Below, piece by piece: positions 24,061-36,179 of a stretch of DNA of 64,000 nt. Positions within the stretch are counted from its first letter, which is position 1. Every line of letters begins with the position of its first letter. The notes under the pieces are model-generated. The model searched no databases, was not told the origin of the DNA, and saw nothing but the letters and a program-made list of their open reading frames with translations. The position numbers and the translations under genes were made by a program. This DNA is from Symsagittifera roscoffensis (lineage: Eukaryota > Xenacoelomorpha > Acoela > Convolutidae), in contig NC_087069.1 of the NCBI RefSeq assembly GCF_963678635.1, positions 16,468,660 to 16,532,659 of the forward strand. Reading direction: 5' to 3'.

Positions 24061-26430
24061 GAGAGAGATTATATCAATTCAATGAAAAATGAGATGATTT
24101 CATATGATTTGATAGGCTAATTTTGAATTAGTTCTTTCTGATTATTAGAAAAAGAATAAAGTGTTGTAACATTTCTTTTGTGATAAGTATAAAAAATGTT
24201 TTGATTATTAATGTTATTGATGTTGTTAATTAATCAGATAGTTGCTGAAAATCTACTTTCCTAGTATTTCAAAATGGGGGATGAAAATTGTAATCTATCT
24301 CTTTTGATTTCTAAATCGAGATTGGCATTGTTGTGTTTTTTCTTTTGTTTCGGTTATTAGAAATGTTTCCATGTAGTTTGCAATTAATTCTTTGTTCGTG
24401 AAAAGTTTGTTTTTTAAGATTTATTGTTTTTAGGTGGTATTTATTTTGAAGTTTTCTGGGTTGACTATGGTAAGCGATTGAGTTTTGCTGATATTTTTGG
24501 ATCATCAATGTGTAGTCCTGAAAATGAACAGATTTTGTTGGTACGAAGAACGTATTCGAATAGAATGCTAAAAGATTGTTTCTGTGATGAACTATTTCTT
24601 TTTTTTACTGCGGTCGATTGTTTTATAGGTAAGGGCTAAGTAGAAAGACATGTTGAATTTCCTTCTTCTTTGATAGTGGTATGTTGTCTAAAGGGTCTTG
24701 TAAATCAATTGTAATTTTTTTATTCGAGTTGAGAGGGTCTGCCAAATTTATTTTTTCAATTAGCTCTTATTTTTTATTTTTTGGCATTGATATTTTGTCA
24801 TTGTGGTTTTTGTTGATGTGTTTTTAATTGTGTGTTAATTTTTTCCTGTTTTGGGTATAGAGTGGAAAATTGTTTCAAAGTATTTTTTTGTTTGGTATCA
24901 GAGTCCAATTTGACTTTGATTTCACTTTCTATTTGTGGTTATTTTGTTGTCTTTTGCGAGAAAGAATGTTTATTTTGTGATGTTTCTACAGTTGTTTTTC
25001 GTGTAAGTAGTTCGAGTGGTGTATTTTGACTAAGTGTATATGGTAGAGCAAGGTTTTTGCCCGCTGTCCAAATCATATGTAGGTTTGGACGTTTCATTAA
25101 AGTTAGTTGAAATCTATATACTCCATGGTTAGGATTAGATTTTTTGTGTAAATAGAAAAACTATGGGTTTATGAAGTGTCAAAAAAACTTTGGTCCAAAA
25201 AATACGAATTCATATGCTGTTGTTGTATAAATGGTAGCTGTACACTTTCTCATGAGTGTGGAGAGTCTCAATGCTGCTTGTAAAACGTTTTGTTTTCGTT
25301 GATATTAGTTTCAATTTTCTGATAATAGATACTTCTCTTTGTTTCAATTCCATCATAAATAGCGTAAAATAGCTGGTTTGAGTCTGAAACTGTATTCAAA
25401 ATTTGTTCCGTGAGAAAGATTTTGATTTCAGTGAAACTTTTTTTAATGCTCCAAGTTCCGTTCAAAACTGTTTTGTTGTCTAAAAATGTTTAAGAATGAG
25501 ATATAATTGCATTTTCTAAACCTATTTACCTAACAAAATTACCATTACAAGGAGTTCCTGGTTTGTTTGGATGGTGCTTGGAGTTTTAAAGGTGCATTTG
25601 ATGATTGTGGTGGTAGAATTTTAATCAAAAAAACGCCGTAATGTGAAATGATATTACTGATACCTGGTAGGTAGTGAACAAGTGTTTTTCTTTTGAATTT
25701 TGCTTCGGGAGACTATTAGGTACATGGACTGTTTCTTTTTTTAAATTTTTTTTGATTAGATTGTGGCAAAATTGTACTTGTCCTCCAGCGGGATTGCTTT
25801 GTGGATTCGTGAAAAAAAGATAAGAGTGATCATCAAAGTTATCGTTGTATTGAATCAATTTTGGTGCGGGATTACAGTTGGTACCTAATTTTCAGTATGT
25901 CGTGTTGGTGGATTCCAATTGTAAAGTCTTACTGGTTTGCGAATTCAAGTTTTTTTTTAATTCTGCGTTTACTTTCTATAGATGTTGCTGTTGTGGATTC
26001 TGATACTGAAAAATATCTTTGATTGTCTACTGGTTTACTTTTACGTTTGTCGTGGATTAAATCTCGAAAGTTTTGAAGTTTTTGTATTGTTGTTGAGTCA
26101 GATTCTGATTTTGTTTCCGTGTATGGAAAATGTTGACTCCATCAATTGTTTCTGTTTTGTGATTTTTGCCTTTAATTTTTTTTTTCGAGTTAATGAATCC
26201 AATCTGTTGTTTATGCTGTGTAATTACAAGAACTTATCTTTCTTCTACAATTAAAAATTTATGAATTCTGACTTTTGTTTGTTTCCTAAACATTCTTTGA
26301 CATAAGTGTCGGAAAGACGGGTGCAAAAACCAAGGGTTAGGTTTTTTGTTTCCTAAACTGTCAATTCTTACAAAATTTTTGATGTTATCTTAGTCCTGGG
26401 GAATAGGTTTTCATGTATTGACGGATTGGA
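24061..26430 (-). mobile_element. Tandem unit B: gypsy pol remnant lacking integrase
   Basis: It opens with the same sequence as the other units. At 24630-24640 it jumps from a point equivalent to about 20945 of unit A to one equivalent to about 22267, which removes the whole integrase region. The RNase H/connection region and the polar Ser/Thr-rich region follow, closely similar to unit A. Minus frames such as 25625-25858 match 23252-23578 of unit A. Confidence 0.7.
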
Positions 26431-28194
26431 GAGAGAGATTATATCAATTCAATGAAAAATGAGATGATTTCATGTAATTTGATAGGCTAATTTTGAATTA
26501 GTCTTTTCTGATTATTAGAAAAAGGATAAAGCATTGAAACATTTCTTTTTAGATAAGTATAAAAAATGTTTTGATTAATAATGTTATTGATGTTGTTAAT
26601 TAATCAGATAGTTGCTGGAAATCTACTTTCCTAGTTTTTCAAAATGGCGGATGAAATTTGTAATCTATCTCATTTGATTTCTAAATCGAGATTGCCATTG
26701 TTGTGTTTTTTCTTTTGTTTCCGGTATTAGAATTGTTTCCATGTAGCTTGCAATTAATTCTTTGTTCTTGAACAAATTGTTTTTTAAGATTTTGGTGATA
26801 TTTATTTTGAAGTTTTCTGGATTGACTATGGTAAGCGACTGACTTTTGCTGTTATTCAGGGCTAAGTAGAAAGATTTGTTAAATTTCCTTCTTTGATATT
26901 GGTGTGTTGTCTAAAGGGTCTTGTAAATCAATTGTGAATTTTTTATTCGAGTTGAGAGGGTCTGCCAAACTTATTTTTTCAAATAGCTCTTAGTTTTTAT
27001 TTTTTGAGATTGATATTTTGTCATTGTGGTTTTTGTTGATGTGTTTTTAATTGTGTGTTAATTGTTTCCCGTTTTGGGTATAGAGTGGAAATTGTTTCAA
27101 AGTATTTTTTTGTTTGGTATCAGTGTCAAATTTGACTTTGATTTTTTTTCTAGTCGTGGTTATTTTGTTGTCTTTTGCGAGAAAGAATGTATATTTTGTG
27201 GTGTTTCTAGAGTTGTTTTTCTTGTAAGTAGTTCGAGTGGTGTATTTTGACTAAATGTATATGGTAAAGCACGGTTTTTGCCCGCTGTCCAAATCATATG
27301 TAGGTTAGGAAGTTTCATTTAAGTTAGTTGAAATCTATGGTTAGGATTAGATTTTTTTGTATGAATAGAAAAACTATGGGTTTTTGAAAGTTCAAAAAAA
27401 CTTTGGTCCAAAAAATACGAATTCACATGCTGTTGATGCATAAATGGTAGCTGTACACTTTCTCATGAGTGTGGAGCGTCTTAATGCTGCTTGTAAAAAA
27501 GTCTTGATTTTGTTGTTATTAGTTTCAATTTTCTGATCATAGATACTTCTCTTTGTTTCGTTTTTATCATAAATAGCGTAAAATGGCTGGTTTGAGTCTG
27601 GAATTGTATTCAAAATTTGTTCCGTGAGAAAGATTTTGATTTCAATAAACGTTTTTAATGTTTTTAAAGTTATCGTTGTATTGAATCAATTTTGGTGCGG
27701 GATTACAGTTGGTGTGTAATTTTCAGTATGTCGTACTGGTGGATTCCAATTGTAGAGTCTTGCTGGTTTGCGAATTCATGCTTTTTTTTTATTTTTGCGT
27801 TTACCTTCAATAGATGTTGCTGTTGTGGATTCTGATTCTGAAAAATATCTTTGATTGTCTACTGGTTTTCTTTTACTTTTGTCCTGGATTAAATCTCGAA
27901 AGTTTTGAAGTTTTTGTATTGTTGTTGAGTCAGATTCTAATACTGTTTCCGTGTTCTGGAAAATTTTGACTCCATCAATTGTTTCTGTTGTGTGATTTTT
28001 GCCTTTAATTTTGTTTTTTGTTTAGATAATGAATCCAATCTGTTGTTTATGCGGTGTAATTACAAGAACTTATCTTTCTTCTGTAATATAACATTTATGA
28101 AGTATGACTTTTTGTTTCCTAAACTGTTAATTCGTAAGATTTTTTTGAGGTTATCTTATCCTGGGGAATAGATTTTCGTGTAGAGACGAATTGG
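26431..28194 (-). mobile_element. Tandem unit C: shortest gypsy pol remnant
   Basis: It has the same opening as units A, B and D. It jumps at about 26855 to the same GCTAAGTAGAAAG point used by unit B, but leaves unit A earlier (near the equivalent of 20800). It has a second deletion near 27655-27660 that joins the RNase H start directly to the region around ATCGTTGTATTGAATCAATTTTGG. About 1.76 kb of the original unit remains. Confidence 0.7.
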
Positions 28195-31190
28195 AGAGAG
28201 GGTATATAAATTCATTGAAAAATGAGATGATTTCAAGTGATTTGATAGGCTAATTTTGAATTAGTTCTTTCGGATTATTAAAAAGGATAAAGTGTTGTAA
28301 CATTTCTTTTTAGATAAGTATAATAAATGTTTTGTTTATTAATGTTATTGATGTTGTTAATTAATCGGATAGTTGCTGGAAATCTACTCTCCTAGTATGT
28401 ATTTCCAAATAGGAGATGAAAATTGTAAATTATCTTGTTTGATTTCGAAATCGAGATTGTCATTGTTGTGATTTTTCTTTTGTTTCGGGTATTAGAATTG
28501 TTTCCATGTAGTTTGCATATAACTCTTTTTTCGTGAACAGTTTGTTTTTTAAGATTTTAGTAATATTTATTTTGGAGTTTTCTGGGTTGACTCTGGTAAG
28601 CGATTGACTTTTCTGATATCTTTGGATCATCAATAAGTAGTCTTGAAAATGAATAGATTGTGTTAGTATTAAGAGAGTATTCGGATAGTATGCTAAAAGA
28701 TTGTTTATGTGATCAACTGTTTCTTTTTTTATTGTGGTCGATTGTTTTATAGGTAAGGTCTGTAAATTTTTCTGTGATCTGATATGGACTTTTTCGATTT
28801 AATTTTGGCTTTTTTAGGATTTTCTATTGTATTGCAAATTTTGGGATTAAGCAATTGTTCCTACTTTTAGGTGTGATGCTGGCGTAAGGTGTGATTTTAT
28901 TTGGTATAGGACTTTTCGTCTTTGTAATAATTTCCTTGCAAATTTCTGATAGATTTAAGAATTCTGTTCTGGTTCCAGAGGCTGGTTTTAAAATTTGTCG
29001 ATGGTGAAAATGATCTTCATCATGAGTGTGAAATGGTAGTATGTAGCAAACTGAATTTTTGGTTAGTTGACAGTAACCTTATGCTTTTTTGATGATTTTG
29101 CTGTGAACATTATAATTTGGAGTAGTTTTTTTTGTTTAAAACAAATTTTCATTTTGTAATACTCCGAACGTTATTGTTATCTGAGAATTATATGCTAAGG
29201 GGAACAATTTTACTTCTGTTGACCACTCGGCATATGTTGATCGTTTCCGTTTATCATACATCAAAGGTGTTCTGGTATTGAGGGGTTCATGTCTTCGAAT
29301 AGTCGACTTGTCCATGGTACAGAGTTGAGTGATACATATTGTGTAAATGCATCTACAGTTACCAATATATGCGAATTTGTTTCTGACGATGGGGATATAG
29401 CGCTTTTTGTATCTTATGAGACTCTATGCTTAAAAAGCTAATTTTGTACCTTAGATTCTTGATTTTTTGCTTTTTGCTTTTCGTGTGGAAAATGCTTGTT
29501 TAACTGGCATGTGATACAGTCAATACAAAGTACTTCTCACCCAGTTAGTGCTTTTAAAAGTCAGAAATTTTTAGTGAAACCAAACTGTAATTTTTTTCTG
29601 ATCCTATATGTCCTTTTGCATTCAAAGAATGTGATATTTTAATTGCTATTAACAACAAACTTAATGTTAAGCAAGGTTCTTTCCTTTCTGTGTAAAGGTT
29701 TTCTAAGATGTCAATGTTTTCTTTTATTGTGGTTTTTCAAATGATCAGAAGTATCGGCGTAAGGTTCCATCTCCTAAAATTGTAATATCGGCTTCTACGG
29801 TTTTGTTTTTTCTTTGTGCAGCAATTTCAGTTGTCTAATAATAGAGTGAGGTTTTTGATGTTTTTGTAGAAAATGAGATTTAATTTTTCTGTGCTAAGTA
29901 GTAAGATATGTTGAATTTCCTTCTTTGATAGTGGCATATTGTCTAAAAGGTCTTGTAAATCAAATGTATTTTTTAATTCGATTTGAGAGGGTCTGCCAAA
30001 TTTATTTTATCAAATAGCTGTTCTTTTCTGTTTTTTGGGAATGATTTTTTATCATTGTGGTTTTTAATGATGAGTTTTTAATTTTGTGTTAATTTTTCCC
30101 GTTTTGGTTATAGAGTTGAAATTGTTTTAAAGTGTTTATCTGTTTGGTATCAGAGTCATTGCGATGGAGAACAGTTGTTTTTTGTGTAAGTAGTTAGGGT
30201 GGTGTATTTCGACTTAGTGTATCTGGTAAAGCAAGTTTTTTGCCCGCTGTCCGAACCATATAAAGGTTTGGAAGTTTTAATAAAGTTAGTTGAAATCTAT
30301 ATACTCTAAGGTTAGATTTTTGTGTGAAGAGAAAAACTATGGGTTTATGATCTGTAAAAAAAACGTTGGTCCAGAAATTAAGAAGTCATATGCTGTTGAT
30401 GTATAAATGGTAGCTATACACTTTCTCATGAGTGTGAAGAGTCTCAATGCTGCTTGTAAAAAAAGTCTTGATTTTGTTGACATTAGTTTCAATTTTCTGA
30501 TAAAAGATACTTCTCTTTGTTTCATTTTCATTATAAATAGCGTAAAATGGCTGGTTTGAGTCTGGAATTGTATTCAAAATTTGTTCCGTGAGAAAGTTTT
30601 TGATTTTAATGAAACGTTTTTAATGTTTTTAATGTTGTACTTGTCCTCCAGCGGGATTCCAATTGTATAGTCTTACTGGTTTGCGAATTCATGTTTTTTT
30701 TAATTCTGCGTTTTTCTTCTATAGATGTTGCTGTTGTAGAATCTGATACTGAAAATTTTTGATTGTCTACTGGTTTACTTTTATTTTTGTCGTGGCTTAA
30801 ATTTCGAAAGTTTTGAAGTTTTTGTATTGTTGTTGGGTCAGATTCTGATACTGCTTCCGTGTTCTGCAAAATTTTGACTCAATCAATTGTTTCTGTTTTG
30901 TGATTTTTGCCTTCAATTTTTTTTTTCGAATTAAGGAATCCAATCTGTTGTCTATGCGGTTTGATTACAAGATCTTATCTTCTTCTATAATTCTACTTTT
31001 CTGAAGTATGATGTTTTGTTTTTTTTTCTAAACATTCCTTGACATAACAGTCCGAAGGATGGGTGCAAAATCCATGTGTTAGGTTTTTTGTTTCCCAAAT
31101 TGTTAAATCTTACGACCTTTTTGAGGTTATCTTAGTCCTGGGGAATAGGTTTTCGTGTATCGGCGGATTAGAGAGAGAGTACATCAATTC
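28195..31190 (-). mobile_element. Tandem unit D: gypsy pol remnant with second integrase copy
   Basis: This unit keeps the integrase part (about 29316-29760; minus-strand VDAFTQYV equivalent near 29345) but has lost the piece with the TDNGTEF motif (join at about 29316, GTCCATGG/TACAGAGTTGAG). It also has internal losses near 30158 and 30630. The polar region remains open as an 87-codon minus frame (30606-30869) that matches unit A residue for residue over long stretches. The array ends at the GAGAGAGAGTACATCAATTCC near 31190. Confidence 0.7.
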
Positions 31191-32360
31191 CTTATATATA
31201 TTTTAGTTTTTCTCGAGTGGTTAAGTTTTATAAGAAAACTTAGTTTTACTCAGGGTTTTGATTTGTGATCAATTGTTGTGGAATAGTAAATCAATCCACA
31301 AGGTTCAGTTATAAATAGAGCACAAGTAGATCGTCAGATTATGTTGTAAGTCTTATTAATTTTAAGGTATGTTCAGCCTGGGTCGATTAAGAGAAGGGGC
31401 TCAAGTGAAGGATGAGTAATCGATGTTTTTCACTGTTTATCTTAATTAAAATTGTTGATTATTGAAAAAACTATAAATAGTCTGGGGTCGTTTGTGAAGG
31501 TTGGAGAATGAATCGACGTTTGAGTTCGTTAGACACTAGCATTAGATGAAGGGGAGCGAAATTTTTCTGCTTGATCCAATGAAAGCCTTGATGATCAAGT
31601 ACTCATAATGTTTTAAAATTGAAATTAGGTTAACTTTTTAATGATTCGAGGATAGCGTTGATAAATCTGGTTTTCAAAAAACATTAGGGTGAATTAATAC
31701 AAGGTTAGACTTTGGGAAGATTTAAATTAAAAAGCAAAAATTTAAGAAAAGATTAGAATTGAAAGTTTAAATGATATTCCTTGTTTTGAGTGATCATGTG
31801 CTTTGTTTTGATAAAGAAACTTAAAGGAAGGTTAATGATGACAGGAGTCCTTGAGAAGCAAAGAACTTTTTGTTTTTTTGATGAATTAACTTAATTTAAA
31901 TTAAAACTAAATTTTTGTATTTTTTATTCACCTAATTTTTAATTTGCAAAAGTTTTAGAGTTACTGCAAAATTTCGAAAACTGATTTGAATCGGCTTGTT
32001 ATTATATTACTAATAGTTATACATCGTTGAGAGATATATTTCCTGGAAAAGAACCTTAATGCTCCAATTATTTTATTTCATTTTAGTGAATGAAAATGTT
32101 TGTGCATTGATATTTTTGAAGAGAAATAATCATTGCAGTCTGCTTTTTCTTTTCACGACGTAGAAGCTCAGTCCGCTAATTGGGTTTTGACCTGGTTTAA
32201 GCTTGAATACTCGTTGGTATTGATTAGACTGATTGAGACGTGGAGATAAGTTTTCATTACATCTTAACAATCTGTGTTGTGTTTTTGGATCTTATTCCTC
32301 TTTTTATTTTGCTGAATCTAAACATGTGGAGGTCTGTTGGAGACTCTTGGTCGCATCAGA
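31191..32360. other. Spacer right of the retroelement array
   Basis: No gene was recognised. The G/T skew fades out in this stretch. The right LTR of the gypsy remnant could lie here, but I found no matching copy to the left, so I do not call it. Confidence 0.4.
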
Positions 32361-32525
32361 TGAGTTTAACTCCGGGGTGGCTCACCCATAGAGTAATTTC
32401 AGATAAGGTATTTTCGGCCGGATAGATTCGTGCAAATTCTTAGTCTACTACTAATTTTTATCTTACTCTTATATCTCTCAGTCTCAATAGATCTAGTATA
32501 TACTGGTATTTGCGAAGCTAGATAC
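32361..32525. repeat. Dispersed repeat, first-half copy
   Basis: This matches 13520-13710 at most positions, with deletions. Shared words in order are GAGTTTAA, GGGGTGGCTCAC, TTTCAGATAAG or TTGCAGATAAG, GATTCGTGCAA, CTCAATAGATCTAGT and GGTATTTGCGAAGCTAGATA. The open frames at 32240-32630 run through it and are not genes. Confidence 0.65.
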
Positions 32526-33454
32526 CTAGAGGCAGAGCAGGCGCCCCACCCAACCTATGTGCTTGACCCACCCACCCAATCAGTCATGCTTTGTCCAACT
32601 CTCTTTTTTTTAATTCGATTAATTCTGTAGATGGAATCGAGTCATGATGTGCCCTGAGACATGAAAATTTGACAAACTCTTGTCCGACTATTTAAAAGAT
32701 TAATTTTTTAATCAGTTTTTTGTAATCGATTTGCAAAAACATTGGTTGGAAAGCAACATTTTGCTTCATCAAGATGTCAATAAACCAAAATGCACCGTGC
32801 ATGTTCCATTTTTGTATCCCAGTTTTGACATTGGGAAGAAGCAGCAAAAATGTGAATAACTTTTTTATTAAATTTTATCAAAATTTCTCACCATTGAAAC
32901 AAAAACACTCCCCTCAAGTGCAAGTTTTCCAGGAAACTGTAAAAACTAAAAAGTAACAACGCAACACGTCGGCTGCTCTTTATTATCTACTCTTCATTCG
33001 AGGTCCCGGATGCACCGAACTGGGACCACAAGGGTCCCAGGGAGCATCCTATATGAATATAGGCATAAAATATACAATCATGAAAACCAAAACTCTATCA
33101 GTATTTTATTTTTCTTCTCTATACAAACGGTATACAATTGCTTTTTGTTTTAAAGAGCCTGTTATGCTATCAAACAAAACATTACAGTTAAATTATAAGT
33201 TCAATACTTTTCCGTTTTTGAAACAAAATAGTTTATTTTGAACCGCAATTAAACCCTGAAGCGCAGTACAGTAACAAGGTGAAGTGCACTCTAGCTACAT
33301 TAGTCAACGCAGTAATTTCTGTGAAAGAATACAACTGAATCTGATTTTTTTTCTAAAAAAAGTTTCCGTTGTTTTTCGTTTCGTTTATAATTACGATTGG
33401 ATACTTTATTAGTTGAAATCGAACAGAAACAACTATTAAAAATTTTACCCTCTT

Positions 33455-34790
33455 TCATCAGTTTTGACACAAAAATACCAGACCTCATTAGTCAAACTAT
33501 GGCAAGCTCAAATAATGCATCAAAAACACTTTTGTTCAGATTTATTTTTCGTTTTTCGACCAAAAAAAGTTGGAGTTAAAAATGAAAAAAAGTGTCAAAA
33601 AAGAACAAAAAACGATTCTTTCATAATATCAAAACAATACGTGACAAACAATTTTACCCATAGACACACACTGTAGAAACCTTATTAGAACGGTCTTCAG
33701 GAGCAAAGCCTGAAAAATGACCCGTTTCGAGAAAAAGGCAAAAAATATATATTTTTGGCTTTCTACGAAAAAACTAAAACCGAGAAAAATGATCTTGAAA
33801 GAGAAACCAATTAAAATTAGTAACAAACTGTCAATACTCTATCAATTCAAGGTCTCGTGGAAAAAATTAGAGAAACTCTACGGGGAGTTTTTGAAAACAG
33901 ATCAGTTTCTCCGAATCTTTGTAGTACTATTTTATTACTGTAGTATTAAATAAAGTCAAATCTAAAAGTGGCAAAAACTACAATTTTTATTCAATTTTGA
34001 CAAACAAATGGTCAAAACCCACTAAATTGACTATGGCCAGCTAAAATATGTCATCAGAAATCATTTTTTCTCACTTTTGAAATTATATAATTTTTGAAAA
34101 TGAATGTTTAGTCACGAACGGGAAGAACCGATTTTTTTCAAAAAGTCAAAAAAAAAACTTTTTCAATTGTTGTAATTTTCTAGGTCACAATTTTTGAACC
34201 AGTTTCGAAAGGTCTTGATGTTCAAAGCCGTTAAAATTACCTATTTTGAGAAAAGTTCAAAAAACAAACTTTTGGTCAACCAAAAAAAAGGAAAAATGGG
34301 AATACGGGTCTCCAAAAAGATACCATCCAAAAGTGGCAGTAACAAACTGCCACCATCTTGTCAATTCAGACCTGCATGCGAACAATTAGAAAACTCTGAC
34401 GGGAAGTTTTTGAGAACAGACTAGTTTTCCCGAAATTTTCGTAGTACTAAATTGTTTACTATAGTAAAAATTAAAGTCAAATCTAAAAACCCTAAAAACT
34501 ACAATTTTTATTCAATTTTGACAATTTAATGATCAAAACCCATTAAGTTGACTACGGCAAGGTGAAATACACTATCAGAGAGCATTTTTTTTCATTTTGA
34601 AGTTTTTTATTTTTTTGAGGAAAAATGTTGAGTCAGAAAAGGGAAAAATCAAATTTTTTAAAAAAGTCAAAAAAATTGTTCCCTTCAAACTAATTCATTA
34701 GGCCACACTTTAGGAACCTGTTTAAAATGGTTTTCAAGTCCAAAGCCGTAAAATTTACCCATTTAGCCCCTACCCCTCCCTAATTGCTTT
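33455..34790. repeat. Tandem repeat, three units of about 530 bp
   Basis: Landmarks recur at about 530-bp spacing. CAAACTATGGCAAG, TTGACTATGGCCAG and TTGACTACGGCAAG lie near 33492, 34027 and 34549. CTACAATTTTTATTCAATTTTGACAA lies at about 33980 and 34498, and CAAAGCCGTTAAAATTACC or its variants at about 33703, 34222 and 34740. The units are diverged by point changes and small indels. No coding sequence is conserved between them. Confidence 0.65.
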
Positions 34791-34810
34791 TTGCGCCGTC
34801 GCGCGACCAT

Positions 34811-35009
34811 CAAGAAAGAATCTGAAGAAAAACAACTATTTGCTACTTTGAGTTTATTCTGGCGTGGCTCAAACTATAACAAGTTTCAGCGTCACAAGTT
34901 ATTGTAATTGTTATTTATGGATCATGATTGCTTAGTTCTAAGTATTTTACAGAGATGTTTCATCAAGAAAAAATTGTATAAAATGAATACTTGCTTTGAA
35001 CTGATTCCA
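34811..35009. repeat. Dispersed repeat, second-half copy
   Basis: This matches 13712-13880: TCTGAAGAA, CAAGTTTCAGC, TTATGGAT-ATGATTG, TTAGTTCTAAGTATTTTACA and TTTGAACTGATTCC. It includes an extra piece (GTTTATTCTGGCGTGGCTCAAAC) absent from the first locus. Confidence 0.65.
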
Positions 35010-35755
35010 GTAAGCATACTGTTTGCAACAACGTCTGTTTAAATTGCTTAATGATAAAAATTATCAAACGTCTTCCGATAACTATTAGCCACACTGTGCA
35101 CATCCTGCATTGTCATACCGTTATTACTGTACTGGTACCGTTGTAGTGTTGTTGTTGCACTAAATTGATATCTAGAACAGAAAATCCGCCGGACTCCGTG
35201 TCCTCATTCGTACAGGTTCTAGTAACCAAAATTATGTTTACCCTCATGGTCTAGGTTGACGGAAGGTAGCTATCAGAGAAACTAGCTGCAGAACTAGAAA
35301 TGGATGATTTGGAATTTTTTTCTTATGAGCTAAACATCTAACAGTCAGCAGCCTTAGTTTTAATATTTTTACAATTACTTCAACAATTATTTCAAAAACG
35401 AAAATCAAACCTTTTTCTACCATATTACATGGTCTGGTCAGGGTATTGGAAAACTCGCTCAGTTTTATCCCGTTTGACAAAAGGCCATTAAAAGAATCAG
35501 ATTTGGAAATTGGGCATCAGTATTTGAAATGAATCCGTTTGCAAAGGAAGCGATTCACAACGGGGGAACAGTGCAAAATGCAAAGAACTGAAATACCGAC
35601 CAGAGCCGATTGTTGCTTCAGACCATGAAACAATAGCCACGGAAATGAACACGTGGAGAAACAGTGAGCTACGAAACAACAAATGAACAGTTAGTTAGGA
35701 GAGCGAATGAAAGAAAGGCTTCTGAAAACTTTCTATGACGCAGCAAACGGAAAGC

Positions 35756-35890
35756 TCCGGTTGACCAGAACTTCTTATCATACACTTTCCATATGCGAAA
35801 AATTTCTTCGCATACAATTCCATAAGTACAGAAAATTGTACGAAATCTCTGTGATTAGGTTTTTTCCCTATATGAAAACTGTATCAGAAG
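35756..35890. repeat. Dispersed repeat with GGTTGACC start (copy 1 of 3)
   Basis: It begins GGTTGACCAGAACTTCTTATC, then ATACACTTTCCATATG and a second inverted-looking copy of similar words. Related copies start at 54377 (GGGTTGACCAAAACTTCTG) and 59690 (GGGTTGACTAAAGCTTCTA). All three are followed by TTTCCATnTATGA and GTACAGAAAA-type words over about 130 bp. Confidence 0.5.
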
Positions 35891-36179
35891 TATTTTTCCA
35901 TGAACCGAAATGATGAATTTTTCCTTAATTTAATTTCTGAAAAGCTTTGAGTTGTGTTCGTAACCGAACGCAAGTTATAAAGACCTTCGTTTACTTAAAG
36001 CACCAAAAGCTGCGCGGTCGTACATTTAGAATGCATATGAAACTACCTGAATTGTCTTAGAGATGTCTTTCACAAATCATATAAAGAAAGTAACAAACTT
36101 TTAATATTTGGCAATACGATTTGCACTGACTTTACATACTGACTGAGCTTAAAATAGTCCCTAATGACGACTAGTCACC

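Noticed and set aside
24424-24639. Tudor domain suggested by VFWVDYGK
   Set aside because: Only the VDYG core fits. The expected pattern after it is absent, and the segment sits inside retroelement units on the opposite strand. Kept only as a conserved frame.
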